The notes under the pieces were generated by a model. It did not search any database. It saw only the letters and a program-made list of their open reading frames with translations, and was not told where the DNA came from. This document shows positions 1-11,888 of a stretch of DNA of 64,000 nt, one piece after another. The translations under genes and the position numbers were made by a program. Origin of the DNA: Coptis chinensis (taxonomy: Eukaryota > Streptophyta > Magnoliopsida > Ranunculales > Ranunculaceae); NCBI GenBank assembly GCA_015680905.1, contig CM027384.1:69819001-69883000 (forward strand), read 5' to 3'. Position 1 is the first letter of the stretch, and each line of letters begins with the position of its first letter.

Positions 1-1045
1 TCTCTATTGTTAAAAGCTATTCTTCGTTTGAGATTTTGGTGAAAGTCAAATCTAGCTTGCTTGTTCAACTAGAACACCAAAATCAAGAGCAATATGCGGG
101 CTGCAAGCTGCAAAGTGATGAAAAAAGCTCAATGCAAATAAGCCATTATAAAAATAAAAAGTGAAAGAATGAAATATACCTTAGGCCGTAGAAGCCTATC
201 TATCTCTGTGCATAATTCAGCCGCGTACACCTCTTTGCTTGGTTGGTTTCAAGCGATAGGAGTCCATCTGTGTGTACCAGATCGTAGGTTCTAGGGTATG
301 TTGGGTAGGCTACTTTCCATCCAAACTATAATCATCAAGTCCTTCTAAACTTTAGGAAGCAACTAGTTTCAGTCTCATTCTTGGTCTTGCAAGGCTGGAA
401 CACACCAAATTAGTCTTAAAGCATAATTAGATATAAAGGTTGAAAGAAATCCAATACCTGCTTGATTGCCCCAACATCATTGGTCTCGTTCCCTCCATTG
501 ACTTACAACAACGCAAGCTACCAAAACTTGTTCACAATCCATATACTATTAACCAATATAGAAACAAATATTCCAATCATTGAGCTACATCAACCATCGC
601 CAGCTTCAACTTTTGAAACATAAATATACATGGAAATAGAAACAAACAATCGCACACATTGTCAAACATAAAGAAATACTGAGATTCATTTTGAACTTAA
701 AACCAGTAGGCTAGTAACTTCAAATTCGTGTGTTATATATGATCGACTTCATACAAAAAAAGACATATACGATCGACTTCATACATATATCAACATCGGT
801 ATACACAAAATATAATAGGTTTTTCTAACCATTCACATCCTGCCTAAGCACTGATATACAAAAAAACATGAGACTTATACGAGCATCTTCGATGACCTCC
901 ATTAATAGTTTAATACCGATGTACAAAAAGAGAAGCATCATGAAAAACATCCACATCTTGCAAAATGAGTATCTTCTGTTAGTTTAACTCTTTTGAGTAG
1001 TAGATGCTTCACAAAAAGATTTTACATGTTTAGATAATCATACCC
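1..1045. other. Non-coding 3' part of the CACTA element
   Basis: No reading frame worth calling is seen downstream of the second CACTA gene. The stretch is AT-rich. It holds a short direct repeat (GATCGACTTCATAC near 739 and again near 770) that may be part of the subterminal repeats these elements use to bind their own protein. The terminal repeat itself is not in view. Confidence 0.5.
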
Positions 1046-3382
1046 TTAACGATCAAATATAGTTAGAGCTTTGGGCCAATCGATAACTGATCCTATATCC
1101 TCCTCCCCAAGAGTTGTGCGGTTTGTACTTTGAGCATGAGGCACAAGCACGCTATTCAGGATAACATCATAACTTTCAATAAGATCTCCACCAGCTTCTT
1201 CTCCTATAATAGCCCTTCCATTAGCCACATGTTCACGGCGCATTGAGTATAACTTACAACTCGCTGAGCGTAACTCAGGTGGAAATCCCTGGGGTGCTGG
1301 TCCCATTCGATTCAACTACAAACAACAAACAGATATAACTTAAATCCTAGGCTGCTATAGGCCATCCCCCATGCCAGTGCAGGCCATCCCCCAGGCCACT
1401 GCAAGCCATTAACAGTCCTCTGACATATCACTAGCAGTAATCAATAAGACTTCTTTGCATATGGAACATTAAAAATCTTCTATCCACATCCAACTACTAA
1501 AATAAGGACTACCATCTCCAAATATATCATTTAGTCGTACCTACATAATAACCAATCACTTAAAACCCCCACATACAATAGTCCAAGCATTTACAGATGG
1601 TAGAGAAGCCTATATGGCAGAACCATATAACAGCCACAATATTGGCATACAAATACAATTAGAAAGTACCCATTCACTAAAACAAATGGAGGGTATAATG
1701 TTTCTAACTAATAAGTTGGAACACTTGTATGCAAGGTGCGCTCGACCATACATGAGAAGAACTAGAACCAGGGGAGAATGCTGCATTCGAACCTTGACCA
1801 TATTTCATCATTGCAATGTCCTTTTGCAGTTCTCCAACTACCAACTTCAAATCATGGACCTCCCCCGTAAGAGCTGATGTTATATCCTTCTGTATTTTAA
1901 GTTAATTTTTTGCTGGGGCTGAAGCCTCAAGTCCTTTTCTACTAACTCCACTACCCAAGCCACGATAACGACCCTTGGTATCACGCCCCATTACTTGTGC
2001 AACAGGATCATGATCCATATCCAACATAGTGCTTGAGGGAGTATTGGCTGCAATTTCCTTTATACGTACCTATATAACGAATAAGAATGTGTACATTCAA
2101 CAACAACATCAAAATGATTATCAAATAAATCGTATCTAGTAAAAGTTTCACCATTTTGTCACTATGCTCTTGTGTGGGGAAAGTACCGTCGCTGGTGGTA
2201 TGTAAAGCCACATATACATGCGTTCTCATGACAGGGGTGTTAGGGTTCTTTTCTTTCTGAAAAATCATACAAAGATATTCAAAGGGATAAAAATCTTTAT
2301 GTAATGCCATTAATTTATATTGGTATGCAGTTCAGGTCCTTATGTAGTGATGACATTATAAAACTTCTTGCAGGTCAAGTGATTCACTTAAATGCATGTT
2401 TAATCACATCTTTAGATGTTCATAGCTTAATCTAAAATAAAACAAAATAGCATCAGACATAAATGGCAGGGAACCTAAAGAACAATGCACAACTAGACAT
2501 GTTCATGCATATAATCAAACCACCAAAACATGCCAAATGTGCAACCTGAAAATGACACCAAAGAAAAATGACACAACAGTTACATGATATTACCAATTCA
2601 TGAGCAATTCTAGCTGAAGCTTTTCTTCTAGATCTCTGTTGTGCTACCGCTACCTCTCTAGAACGTTTTCCATTTACTCGTCGAGCTTTTGCTTCTTCAG
2701 TGGATTCATTGTCTACAAAATTTTCCCAATCTTCTTTTCTAACAGAATTTGGGCAATGTCTTTTCCTTTCTTCATCTGTTCTATACTTGTCATAAACCTT
2801 CCTAAGGGTGTTGCTCTTGTACTTCCTCCAATATTCATTTGCTTTATCCATGACTTTTTCTTTCGTTATTCCAGACAGATCATATTCATCCTACAATTAT
2901 GAAATGGTGATAAAATATTAGTTAGCATAGTTAAACAATAAAATAGAACTATAATATAATTGTAAAGAAGTTTACCGAGATTCGTTTCCATATGAGTTTT
3001 TTGTCATCATCTGACACATCCTTCCATCTGTGATGGGTTATTGAAGCATGTGCCCGACTATATTCACCAAGATGACTAGAATATTCAGCAGCTTTGTCTC
3101 CAACTGGTCTGCCATCATCATCAAATAGTACAAAGATCTTTTGCCGAGGGGCTAAAATGACCCAAACATTAGTTAGGAATACTTCAGTACATCTCACATA
3201 GAAAAATAACTCACGTCAAAAACTAATAATATACTAGTATTCACAGCTTCAGTTTCAGATTGTCCGGATCCATTACCACCCTTAGATTGTTCGGATCCAT
3301 TCCCACCTTCAGATTGTCGAGATACATTCCCACCCTCAAATTGTCGAGATCCAATCCCAACCTCAGATTGTCCAGAAGTCAT
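1046..3382 (-). CDS. CACTA second gene (tnpA-like; Transposase_24-like and DUF8039-like), multi-exon
   Basis: This is the companion gene of the CACTA transposase. Its family is thought to bind element ends, by analogy with TNPA of En/Spm. I choose the start at 3382 (MTSGQSE) because it opens a low-complexity head of four to five 9-10-residue repeats rich in GGNGS and QSE. Probable exons with GT/AG edges are: about 3198-3382; 2976-3151 (VLFDDDGRPVG...WKDVSDDDKKLIWKRIS); 2594-2890 (YDLSGITKEKVMDKANEYWR...RRKASARIAHEL); 2256 downwards (HTTSDGTFPTQEHSDKM); from about 2069 (IKEIAANTPS...DHDPVAQVMG...GLGSGVSRKGLEASAPAKN); and 1046-1315. The last exon resembles DUF8039 (HVANGRAI ... DIGSVIDWPKALTI). 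A TAA interrupts the frame near 1904 before a predicted coiled coil (DITSALTGEVHDLKLVVGEL), so the gene may be truncated. Family assignment is from memory of motifs. Confidence 0.7.
1359..1402. repeat. 22-bp tandem duplication in a CACTA intron
   Basis: Two adjacent 22-bp units, both starting AGGCCATCCCCC, at 1359-1380 and 1381-1402. They differ at about two bases and are followed by a partial third (AAGCCATT). They lie just upstream (minus-strand sense) of the DUF8039-like exon. Confidence 0.85.
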
Positions 3383-3801
3383 TGTGCAGAAAACTAATAA
3401 TAGTACGCAAAATAAGCAAAACAACTTATTTCCATAATAAAACAAGTCATTTTCATATATTTCATCATCCATTACAATTCAGTAGCTAACAATTACAAAA
3501 TGCACACAACCAAAGAAAGCAAATCAATTACAAGAAGAATTCCCATGTTGAACCAATACATACAAACATTAACAGTTACTAAAAATGAAATATGAAGATA
3601 TGTTTGCCCAATCGAATCAAATGTTCCACCCTTTCAAGTTATGATTGGGAACTTCATTCCAAAAGCACTGTTCACATTAAGAAAAAATGACATGTATAAG
3701 ACAATCAGGCATACTAAAATAAGTAAACAAAATTGTAGATGAAAAACAACAATGTGTAAAATCTTTAACTGTGTTAGCGCACCTTCAAAACATAATTAAC
3801 T
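3383..3801. other. Intergenic spacer between the two CACTA genes
   Basis: AT-rich stretch between the end of the TNP2 gene and the start of the second gene, both on the minus strand. It should contain the 3' end of the first and the 5' leader or promoter of the second. I see no clear TATA box or other signal that decides this. Confidence 0.45.
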
Positions 3802-6800
3802 TCAAACCCATGATCCTTCGTTAATATCTTCTTCTACAACCTCGGCTACTAATCTAGATCTAAAAGCATCTGCTTTCAATCTTGCCTCAAAAACTAAAGG
3901 ATCTTCATATGCATCTACATCTCGAGTTAACTTTTTAGGAGCATCTAAAACAACATGCCAATCATCTCTTTTAGGATCTTTGCAATAAAAGACTTGGCGT
4001 GCTTGAGAAGCAAGAATAAAAGGCTCGTTGACTTCCCTTGAATTGTTCATGAACCTTCTAAAATTCACAAAAGTTAACTTCGTTTCTGGATCAACCGAAC
4101 ATCTGTTTACTTTATCTCCTACACGGACCCAATCACAATAGAAAACAATTTGTTTGAATTCAATATAGTCCAGCTCAAGAATCAGTTTGACAACACCATA
4201 ATAAGTCGCATCTCTATCAACCAAGTTCTTATCTCTTGCACTGGCTCGAAAGCTTGTCATAGCATTCATAGCAACCCCACTATTCTGTGTGGTCTCGTAC
4301 TGTCACATTTGGCTGTGCAAAACGTATATCCATTCACTGAATATCGATTATACGAAGTAGCTTTAAAAGACGGGCCTTCAACAAGCCTTTTCAAAGTGGA
4401 CATCTCTTCATTTTCCAACTAGTTTGGTCAAAACGCATAATGTTAGTATTATTGTACAAATTAAATGAAACAACCCAATATACAACTAAATATAATTAGT
4501 ATAAACCTGTTCTCGTAGCCAAGGAATAAAATCCATAACTTTCCCAACTGATTTTCCCTTTCGCCCTCTTTTCTTACTTGGGTGGTTTTGCTGGTAGACA
4601 TGGTACTTTCTGGTAGGAACATAAATGAATACTTAATATGGTATGTAGGAGCCTATGGTCATGGATTTAATAAATTGTACTTACTCTCTCCAACTAGTAG
4701 CGTCTTTAGAGCACTCTAAAACCCATCTTCGCACTTGCTCATGCTGCAAATTTGTAAGTTTATGCACCTTGCCTTTACCAATAAGTTGTTCGCTAGAACA
4801 TCCTTTATCTTCATCAAAGAAATTATTCCTTGCTCGTTTGTGGCTTCCACTCCCACCTTTTGGCATGTATTCATTACAATATAGAATTGATTCTTCAATA
4901 AGGTAGCGCTCAGCGATACACCCTTCCGGAAACCTTTTATTCCTAACATAGGTTTTGAACGTTCTCATCATCCTAAAACAAGGCATTAGTTAAGTTTCTT
5001 AACTGATAATCAGCACTTGAATAATTACCACTTGAATAATTAAGGATCATACCGTTCGAAAGGATACATCCAACGGAATCTAACAGGACCACAAATCCGT
5101 GCTTCCTCCGCCAAATGCACTACGAGGCGTGTCATTGAAACAAAAAAAGGTGGAAAATACTTCTCGAATACACATAATACTTCCACAATTTGTCGGCTAG
5201 CAGGATCAAGCTCCTTACGGCAAATAACCTTGGAACAAAGAACATTAAAAAATATAAACAATTGTCTAATTGCACCAGCCAAAGGCTTTTGCTCCTTATA
5301 GGCATACATCAACAGCACCGGCAATAATTGCTGAATTACAATGTGATAATCATGTGATTTAGGACACCTAATCTGAAGATCCTCCATGCTAACATTATAC
5401 TTCCAATTAGAGCTATATCCTATAGGAACCTTTAATGTTTGCAAGGTTTGACAAAATAATTTTTTTCTCTTCTTTGGAAAGTAAAAAAGGAGCCTTTGGC
5501 AAAAAGGTTTTACTCCCATCTTGTACAGGCCACAAATTTTTCTTAATATTCATTTCCTTTAAGTCCAAACGAGCTTGAAGACCATCCTTATTGTTCTTAC
5601 CTTTTGTGCCCATTATTGTGCCTATGAGATTCTCAGCCACATTTTTCTCTACATGCATCACGTCTAAATTGTTACGGACGTCCAAATTCTGTAAAAACAT
5701 AGGATATATTATAAGTGATACACATATTAAACTATAATAGACAATCACACATTTTAAAGTTGTACCTTCCAATAAGGCAACCGAAATAGGATCGATTCCT
5801 TTGACCATGCAGTGTCATCCTCCTCCCCACACTTCTTTTTTTTCCTAGATGGTACTTTTCCAAATACTCTTTGAAGGTTCTTAAAATTTTCAAGTACTTT
5901 CTCACCAGTTAGCCGCTTGGGAGCCTTCCCATGTTCTTCTTTCCCATTGAACTGAGATTTTTGAGTTCTAAAGGGATGGTCGTCGGGTAAAAAGCACCTA
6001 TGACCCATATAAGCTTGTTTACTCCCGTGTTTAAGTCTAATTGAGGATATATCTTCACCACAGATCGGACACGCATACTTTCCAGCAGTTTTGCAACCCG
6101 AAATGATACCCCCAGCCGGGAAATCTTGTATGGTCCACAAAAAGTACAGCCTTCATTGTGAAAGAAGACTTGCTATGGGAGTCAAAGACATCGATCCAAT
6201 GTTCCCTGGATCCCTCGGCTCATCTACCAATGGTTCGGATACACATCAATGTTTTTTCCAGGACTGTTCTTCCCAGGAATTAACAATGATAGGATAGTAA
6301 ACTCTTTTAGCATGCAAAATGAAGGTGGAAGATTGTAAGGGACAATCATTACAGGCTAGCAACTGTGAGAAAGACTCTTGTTACCAAATGGATTGAATCC
6401 ATCGGTTGAAAGGCCTAACCGAACATTACGTGGTTCGGCAGCAAATTCAGGATACATGGTATGAATTCCCCTCCAACAGGAAGAATCTGATGGATGGCGC
6501 ATATATCCAATTGGGGAAGCTGATTTTGAATGCCATGCCATCATCTCAGACTATCCATGGAATGCTACACAAAGATAAGCAATGAAAAAAAAACATAAAC
6601 TGGTTTGATATGGGAACAACATAAATCAAGCTTAGCCACAAACAAGAAGACTAACCTGTATAGCCTACGCAGGCTTGGGGTTAAAGGAAAGTATCTCAAT
6701 ACTTTCTTTGGTACAAGCGAGACCTTATTAAACTCAACCTTGTACCTACCTTCTCCACATATAGTACAATGCTTAAGATCTTTATTATGTTTCCAATATA

Positions 6801-7536
6801 ACATACAATCGTTGGGACATGCATGGATTGATATGTAATTCATACCCAAAGACTTGATCATTTCCAAACAATCGGTTGTACTTTCTACCAAGGTGTTGCC
6901 ACTAGGAAAAACTCTTTTAAGCGTCTTAAGCAACTCATTAAAACTATTATTGGACCAATTATGCGTAGATTTCAATCCTACCAACTCAACTATAACAGAT
7001 AACTTTGTGTCGTCAACTCCACATGAAGGATACAAAGGTTGTGTCGCATCTTCCCATAACTTTTTAGCTTTTGCGACCTCACGTGAATTGTTTTCAGAAT
7101 GATTAGCTTCTCTGAGTTCAGCGTGAGTATCTCTATCTGAACCCAATTCATTCATGCATGCATCGAGGCCCTCAGGCCGAGCACACATAAGAGCATCATT
7201 AACCAAATCCAGCATTCGTGGTTGCTCTTCTATAGTTTTGCCACTAGCAGATGCACTACTACGCTCCTGATCAAGCTCAACATCATTAATGGGTTCGCCA
7301 TGACAATACCAAGTTGTATAGGATATCATTATACCAACACAAATTAAATGTTCCTCGACCACTTTGTAAGTTTTTCCACCACCAACATTACGACAGTTTA
7401 AACACGGACAAAGATACCAATCTAAACCCCCCGAATGGCCTTTAGCAAATTCCATAAAAGAGTCAACACCCGCCAGATACTTAGGACATGGACTTATTTC
7501 TTTCATCCATGCCTTGCTTGGAGCAATAGTAGACAT
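3802..7536 (-). pseudogene. CACTA transposase, TNP2 family (with DUF4218 and DUF4216 regions), decayed
   Basis: The DDE-type transposase of the CACTA element. The start at 7536 (MSTIAPSKAWM) opens a Transposase-associated zinc-binding region (CPCLNCRNVGGG, WYCHGE). A long exon runs to a donor at 6656 and ends CPNDCMLYWKHNKDLKHC..CGEGRYK. The TNP2 core follows (6150-6544: RNVRLGLSTDGFNPFG, then MIVPYNLPPSF; 5754-6140: CPICGED, HRCFLPDDHPFR). DUF4218 follows at 5040-5519 (KSHDYHIVIQQLLPV, CGPVRFRWMYPFERY) and 4681-4986 (EGCIAERYLIEES). DUF4216 lies at 3802-4269 (YYGVV, ARQVFYCKDPKRDDWHVV). A TAG stands where the family has Trp (6356-6358), and the frame shifts near the following PLVDEPRD block, so the gene is dead or nearly so. 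The exact joins of the middle introns are not certain by eye. Confidence 0.85.
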
Positions 7537-9309
7537 TTACCTTGCAAGTATTAGATCACCGACCTACTTCTATTTCACAAAAACAAGCCAAATATAAGAA
7601 ACATTTTGCAACCCCAAATGCAAATAAGATATAATGAAAAACAATTGCATAAATAATAAGACGAAAAGGAAAGGCAATAATTAACATGCTAAGATTCAGA
7701 GCCAATAATTAAAGACGAGCATGCACAAAAGACAAGTATCATAAAGACTCATACTTAACATGCTAAGATTCAGAGCCAATATTCTATTTACAACCAAATG
7801 AAGAGACTTGAAACTTAAAACCAAACGGTTCTTTCTCTTTTATCGTGGCCGCACATAGATGGAATTTCCTCATGAGATCAATGAGACTTGATAGTTAAAT
7901 AGCAAGTCTTCAAATAGTGTCTAAGAAAAGAGTCTCGAGTCACCTAATCTCAACATTATACAATGTTTTCAAGTCCAAACTTAAAACCCCTTTACGTTTC
8001 CTCAATTTTCTCAAAAACCCAAGTCAGAAAACAAGAAAGCAAAGCAAACCACACAACCCCTTTAATCTTCCTCACATAAACTTACTAACCAAGCATAAAA
8101 CAGTAGCTCAAAATCACAAAAAGAGAAAGCTAACTAACTACAACTCATATCCCATTTCAAAAGAAAATAATGTAAATCACAAAAAACCAAAAAAAACATG
8201 AAATGTAACAAGAAAAAAATGACATACCCTCTCTGCCAACACAAGGATTATTATTTTTTTCGATGATATAAACAACACAAGGAATCTTACCCACAACTCT
8301 ATATGAATAATCCTCAACTGTATAGTTAAGTGTAAAAACTTTAGGATCTAAGACAAAGGGAGTTCTCTAAATAAATTAAAAAGGGAACTAATGATTTAAA
8401 TCACTTGTATTTCTAGCTCTAGACGTAAACCTAGCACATATTACCATTAAGCAAACCAACTTACTAAATAGGCTTCAACAAATATTCAAACTTGATAGTT
8501 ATCAACAGAGAAAAACTTTTAGCTCGCAAGCTTGTATCGTCGGTTTCGATATCTAAAGAAAAACGATATCTTTAACATTCAATTATTATTCTTACAAAAC
8601 CCATGACGATTTAATTTGGTCCAATAAAATTATCATATGAACAATCACATCAAAATACTACAACAAAGACACAAGCTGTATACAAATTGCTTTACAATTC
8701 TCAAACAAAAAACACAAATAGTAGAACATACCAATTTAATTGACACCTCCTCTCCACTTTGTATGTTTACAATAATGCACAACCCTAGAAATTGGGGTTC
8801 CTAAATGACTATTGAAACAAAAAAAAATGAGGTTCAGAAATTGAGGTACTGAACAAAAACGAAAATTGATGAAAGAGAGAGATACAAAAAATTGAGAGAG
8901 ATATGAGGGGGGTTACCAAACTTGAGAGAGAGATACAACTCTTGCCGATTTTGAGAGAGATGCAGCTCTGAACGTCAAATCTTTACCTTTTTTTTTGATA
9001 GGAAAAGCCTCTTCACTTTCCTTTTACAAGAAAGAAAGAAATATTGGGCGGGATAGTGAAATATGAAATATTAGCCCGACAATACTTCTCTATGCCAAAA
9101 TCATCTACGATGGTGGCCAAACCCAGGAAAGATAACTTGTCTCGTCTCGTATTTGGGACAAAAACTAATGTCCCAGAGTCAACCTTAGTCAACCTAAAAA
9201 GCAACTACGACGGGGTCAAGACAATTTAAGACAGCAATTATCGTTTTTAAATTAAGACGGGGTATATAGTCCTAAGAGTGTGTCCTATTTCTTGAATTCT
9301 GGTGTAGTG
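7537..9309. other. CACTA 5' non-coding and subterminal region
   Basis: About 1.8 kb of AT-rich sequence between the transposase start and the right terminal repeat. The outer 350 bp hold short motifs typical of a subterminal region: an inverted repeat around GGGAC...GTCCC at about 9149-9174, and several short runs with AAGACGGGG or GACGGGG near 9210-9265. Such repeats are where CACTA proteins bind; that role is inferred. The inner part (7537-8900) shows nothing recognisable beyond low-complexity A-rich stretches. The transposase promoter must lie here. Confidence 0.55.
9294..9309 (-). repeat. CACTA terminal inverted repeat (right end)
   Basis: Minus strand reads CACTACACCAGAATTC. It forms the boundary with gypsy element A. 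The 3-bp target duplication expected of CACTA insertions is probably AAT/ATT (ATT at 9310-9312), but the other copy is outside the window. Confidence 0.9.
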
Positions 9310-9739
9310 ATTCCTTGTTTACATCTGTGAAGTCCACACACATTCTAACCTTGCCGTTCTTTTTTGGTACCGCGACCACATTCGACAACCACTCCGTAAG
9401 CTCTACCTCCTTTATTATCCCCGCCCCCTTCAGCTGTACCACCTCTTCGCGAATACCTTCTGCGTATTTGGCTCTTATGCTCCTCATCTTTTGTCTTACT
9501 GGCTTAACATCTTCATTCATATGCAAATGATGACAGGCGTATTCTAGGTCTAAACCAGTGATATCCTCGATTACCCATGCAAATACATCAGTATTGTCCA
9601 TCAAAAACTGCACCAGCTTGCATTTCCATTCTTCTGGCAAGTCAGCTCCAACCGATGTAAACTTTTCTTCCTCTCCCACCCCAAGGTTCACCACTTCCAA
9701 CTCATCCACAATTTTCGTTCCCAGTGGAGGCTCGTACAC
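9310..9739 (-). pseudogene. Element A: start of reverse transcriptase
   Basis: The stretch carries the connector and first reverse-transcriptase blocks of a Ty3/gypsy pol: VFAWVIEDITGLDLEYACHH, then VAVPKKNGKVRMCVDFTDVNK. In intact relatives the catalytic palm follows directly; here the CACTA element takes over. Its position downstream of gag-protease agrees with a gag-pro-RT order. The fossil retains family-diagnostic motifs only. Confidence 0.88.
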
Positions 9740-9910
9740 TTCTGTTTCCGCTGCCTCCTGTAATTGCTATGTTGATCCTGGTTCGAGTGACGGCCCCTCC
9801 CCTTTGGTACCGCAGACCATATTTTTTACTGTAACTTGATGGATGTTCTGTGCTGCCACTTGATCCCCCCTTATTTCGTACGTTCCCCCATTAGCTGGGA
9901 AGTGGACCAC

Positions 9911-11545
9911 CTAGTAAAATGTCGATGGGATGGCCTTCATTTCCTGGACCCATTTTCTCCCTAGGATGGCATTATACTGGGAGCTAGAATCCACCACCAT
10001 AAATCTGGTGAATATCGTTGTCGGGCCGGCTATAACTGGTAACATCAATTCCCCCATGGGCTCTGTCATGCTGCCATTGAACCCATACAGATTGGTTTGA
10101 AGAGCTTTCAACTGATCTCTACCGATATTCATCTCCTCCATGGCCCCCTTAAACAACAAATCTACTGAACTTCCGCAGTCTATACCTATCAACACTCTCT
10201 TTACCAGATAATTACCTATCGCTATAGTAATCACCAATGCATCCTCATGCGGGGAAATTACTAACTCCAAGTCTTTTAGGGTGAACATTATGCCTTCCTC
10301 ACCTTTCGCGGTTCCCTTAACTAACCGCGGTATGCTGACGACCTCGTTCACCTGTTGTAAACTCGCTGTCTTTCTCACCTTTTCTCTGTGTGCATTTCTT
10401 CCCAGGGTTTCTCCACTAAAGATGACATTGATGGTACCTAGAATTCTAGTCGGAGCAGGCACTCTCTTGGCTTGGCGAACCTCTGTGACAAACTCCCTGA
10501 GCATCCCCTTTTCAATCATTCTCTCTACTAACCACTTCAAAGCATAACATTCATTCGTGGCATGATTCCTGATTTGATGATATGCACAGAATGACTTCCC
10601 TTCTATTGCCACCGTTGTGCTCCGCGGACCTTCAAAGTATTGTTGCCCCTTAATTAGAGGCAAGATTTCCTCTAAGGGTCTGTTAAGCGGTGTCTGTTCG
10701 ATTTCTCGGTATGACTTCCTCTCTCGGATATCCCTTCTGCCACGGTCTCCCATCTTATCTGGACCTCGGCTCTCCCCTCTGTACGCTCCTTTCTCTCTTT
10801 CTTCCATTCTGCTTTTTCCCTTCCGATCATCTCGGTCAACAGCCTGCACTGCCTTTCCCGCTCTCTTTTGTTCCTTCACGTTCCTCTGCATTATATCTTC
10901 GTAGCGTATGTATTTTTCTACCTTGGGATACAAAGCATGCAACGAAGTGATTTCGATTTTGGAAACCGACTCATGAACCCTGGTTCCCGCCCTCAAGCCG
11001 TGTTGGAAGGCTATTACCACGGTATGTTCATCCAAATTTTCCACTCTCAATGTCTCCTCTTTGAACCTGCACAGAAACTCTCTCAATGATTCAGCGGACC
11101 TTTGTTTTATGTTGAACAGAGCCGCAATATCAACCAGCCTTCTTTTCTGGTGTATGAAGTGGTCAACAAACGCGCGCTCCAGTTCTTCAAACCTTTTGAT
11201 GATCCGCGAAGCCAACCAATAATACCAATCCGAGGCTCCCCCCTTTAAACTTGCGGGGAACATCATGCAGCGAAGCCTATCATACTTATCGTCCTGCCAC
11301 AACGGCATCTGCTGCCGGAAATGGTGCAAATGATCCGTCGGGTCTCCCTTCCCATCATACCTCTCAAACTTGGGTTGGGAGAACCTCTTAGGCACTTCTG
11401 AATTCCATATCGAATCTACAAGTGGATTTTTGTTGAGGCTTGCAACCTCCTTTTGCGTAGCACTCTGGTTTGCTTTTTCTGCTGCGCGGGTTATCTCCCT
11501 ATCCTTCTCAATCATAGCCTGTACTACCTCCAATGTGATACCCAC
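9911..11545 (-). CDS. Element A: gag-protease open frame (Tat type)
   Basis: Uninterrupted 544-codon frame. Residues about 50-210 form the retrotransposon gag (capsid) domain: KFERYDGKGDPTDHLHHFR, MMFPASLKGGASDWYYWL, FVDHFIHQKRRLVDIAALF, SLREFLCRFKEE. A highly charged linker (about 225-290) follows. Near residue 325 is a zinc-binding-like motif, FCAYHQIRNHATNECYAL. The C-terminal 150 residues are the aspartic protease region (HEDALVITIAIGNYLVKRVL, then a DLLFKGAMEEM block and YNAILGRKWVQEM). In living relatives gag forms the particle and the protease cuts it. This is the longest surviving retroelement frame in the window, which hints that A is among the younger insertions. Treated as a fossil because its pol is interrupted. 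Confidence 0.88.
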   Translation of the reverse strand: MGITLEVVQAMIEKDREITRAAEKANQSATQKEVASLNKNPLVDSIWNSEVPKRFSQPKFERYDGKGDPTDHLHHFRQQMPLWQDDKYDRLRCMMFPASLKGGASDWYYWLASRIIKRFEELERAFVDHFIHQKRRLVDIAALFNIKQRSAESLREFLCRFKEETLRVENLDEHTVVIAFQHGLRAGTRVHESVSKIEITSLHALYPKVEKYIRYEDIMQRNVKEQKRAGKAVQAVDRDDRKGKSRMEEREKGAYRGESRGPDKMGDRGRRDIRERKSYREIEQTPLNRPLEEILPLIKGQQYFEGPRSTTVAIEGKSFCAYHQIRNHATNECYALKWLVERMIEKGMLREFVTEVRQAKRVPAPTRILGTINVIFSGETLGRNAHREKVRKTASLQQVNEVVSIPRLVKGTAKGEEGIMFTLKDLELVISPHEDALVITIAIGNYLVKRVLIGIDCGSSVDLLFKGAMEEMNIGRDQLKALQTNLYGFNGSMTEPMGELMLPVIAGPTTIFTRFMVVDSSSQYNAILGRKWVQEMKAIPSTFY

Positions 11546-11888
11546 CGTTTATTCTGCGTCTGGTGGTGGGTACTCCTCATTTTCCCCCTCCACTTCGCTG
11601 CTCGATGATCATTCCGGCTCCATTTCACCATGTGTAATCTCTCTCCTTTCTCAACTTGTCATTCTCATTTTCAGAGCTTTGACTATCTCCTCTTGAGAAG
11701 TCTGGTAGCGTCCGCCGCCACGTCAGATATTTCTTCCTCTCCTACTCTTTCTTCCTCTCCTACCCTTTCCACCTCGGTGCTCTCTGTTTCCTCCACCACT
11801 TCTCTAACTGTTGCTTTCTTAGGTCTTCCTACTCCTTTTTTCACTACAGTAGCCATTTTGCTTTCGGGTCCCCACAGACGGCGCCAAA

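Larger units (their letters stand above)
1..9309 (-). mobile_element. CACTA (En/Spm) DNA transposon, right part, interrupting a Tat retrotransposon
   Basis: The right edge reads CACTACACCAGAATTC on the minus strand, the classic terminal inverted repeat of plant CACTA elements. It cuts the reverse transcriptase of a gypsy element just after a VDFTDVNK motif. On the minus strand there follow a TNP2-type transposase (3802-7536) and a second gene with a Transposase_24-like and a DUF8039-like region (1046-3382), the usual CACTA gene order. No matching terminal CACTACA was seen near base 1, so the other end lies outside the window and the element is longer than 9.3 kb. The transposase gene has at least one premature stop and one frameshift, so it is probably non-autonomous today. 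Confidence 0.9.

Noticed and set aside
1610-1877. Overlapping short frames on both strands (63 and 87 codons)
   Set aside because: They lie in the last large intron and the coiled-coil exon region of the CACTA companion gene and show no family motifs; chance frames.
7917-8201. 94-codon plus-strand frame rich in Lys, Asn and Pro
   Set aside because: Low-complexity A-rich DNA in the CACTA 5' region; no domain and no homologous frame elsewhere in the window.
10281-11089. Plus-strand frames opposite gag of element A
   Set aside because: Shadows of the 544-codon gag-protease frame on the minus strand.
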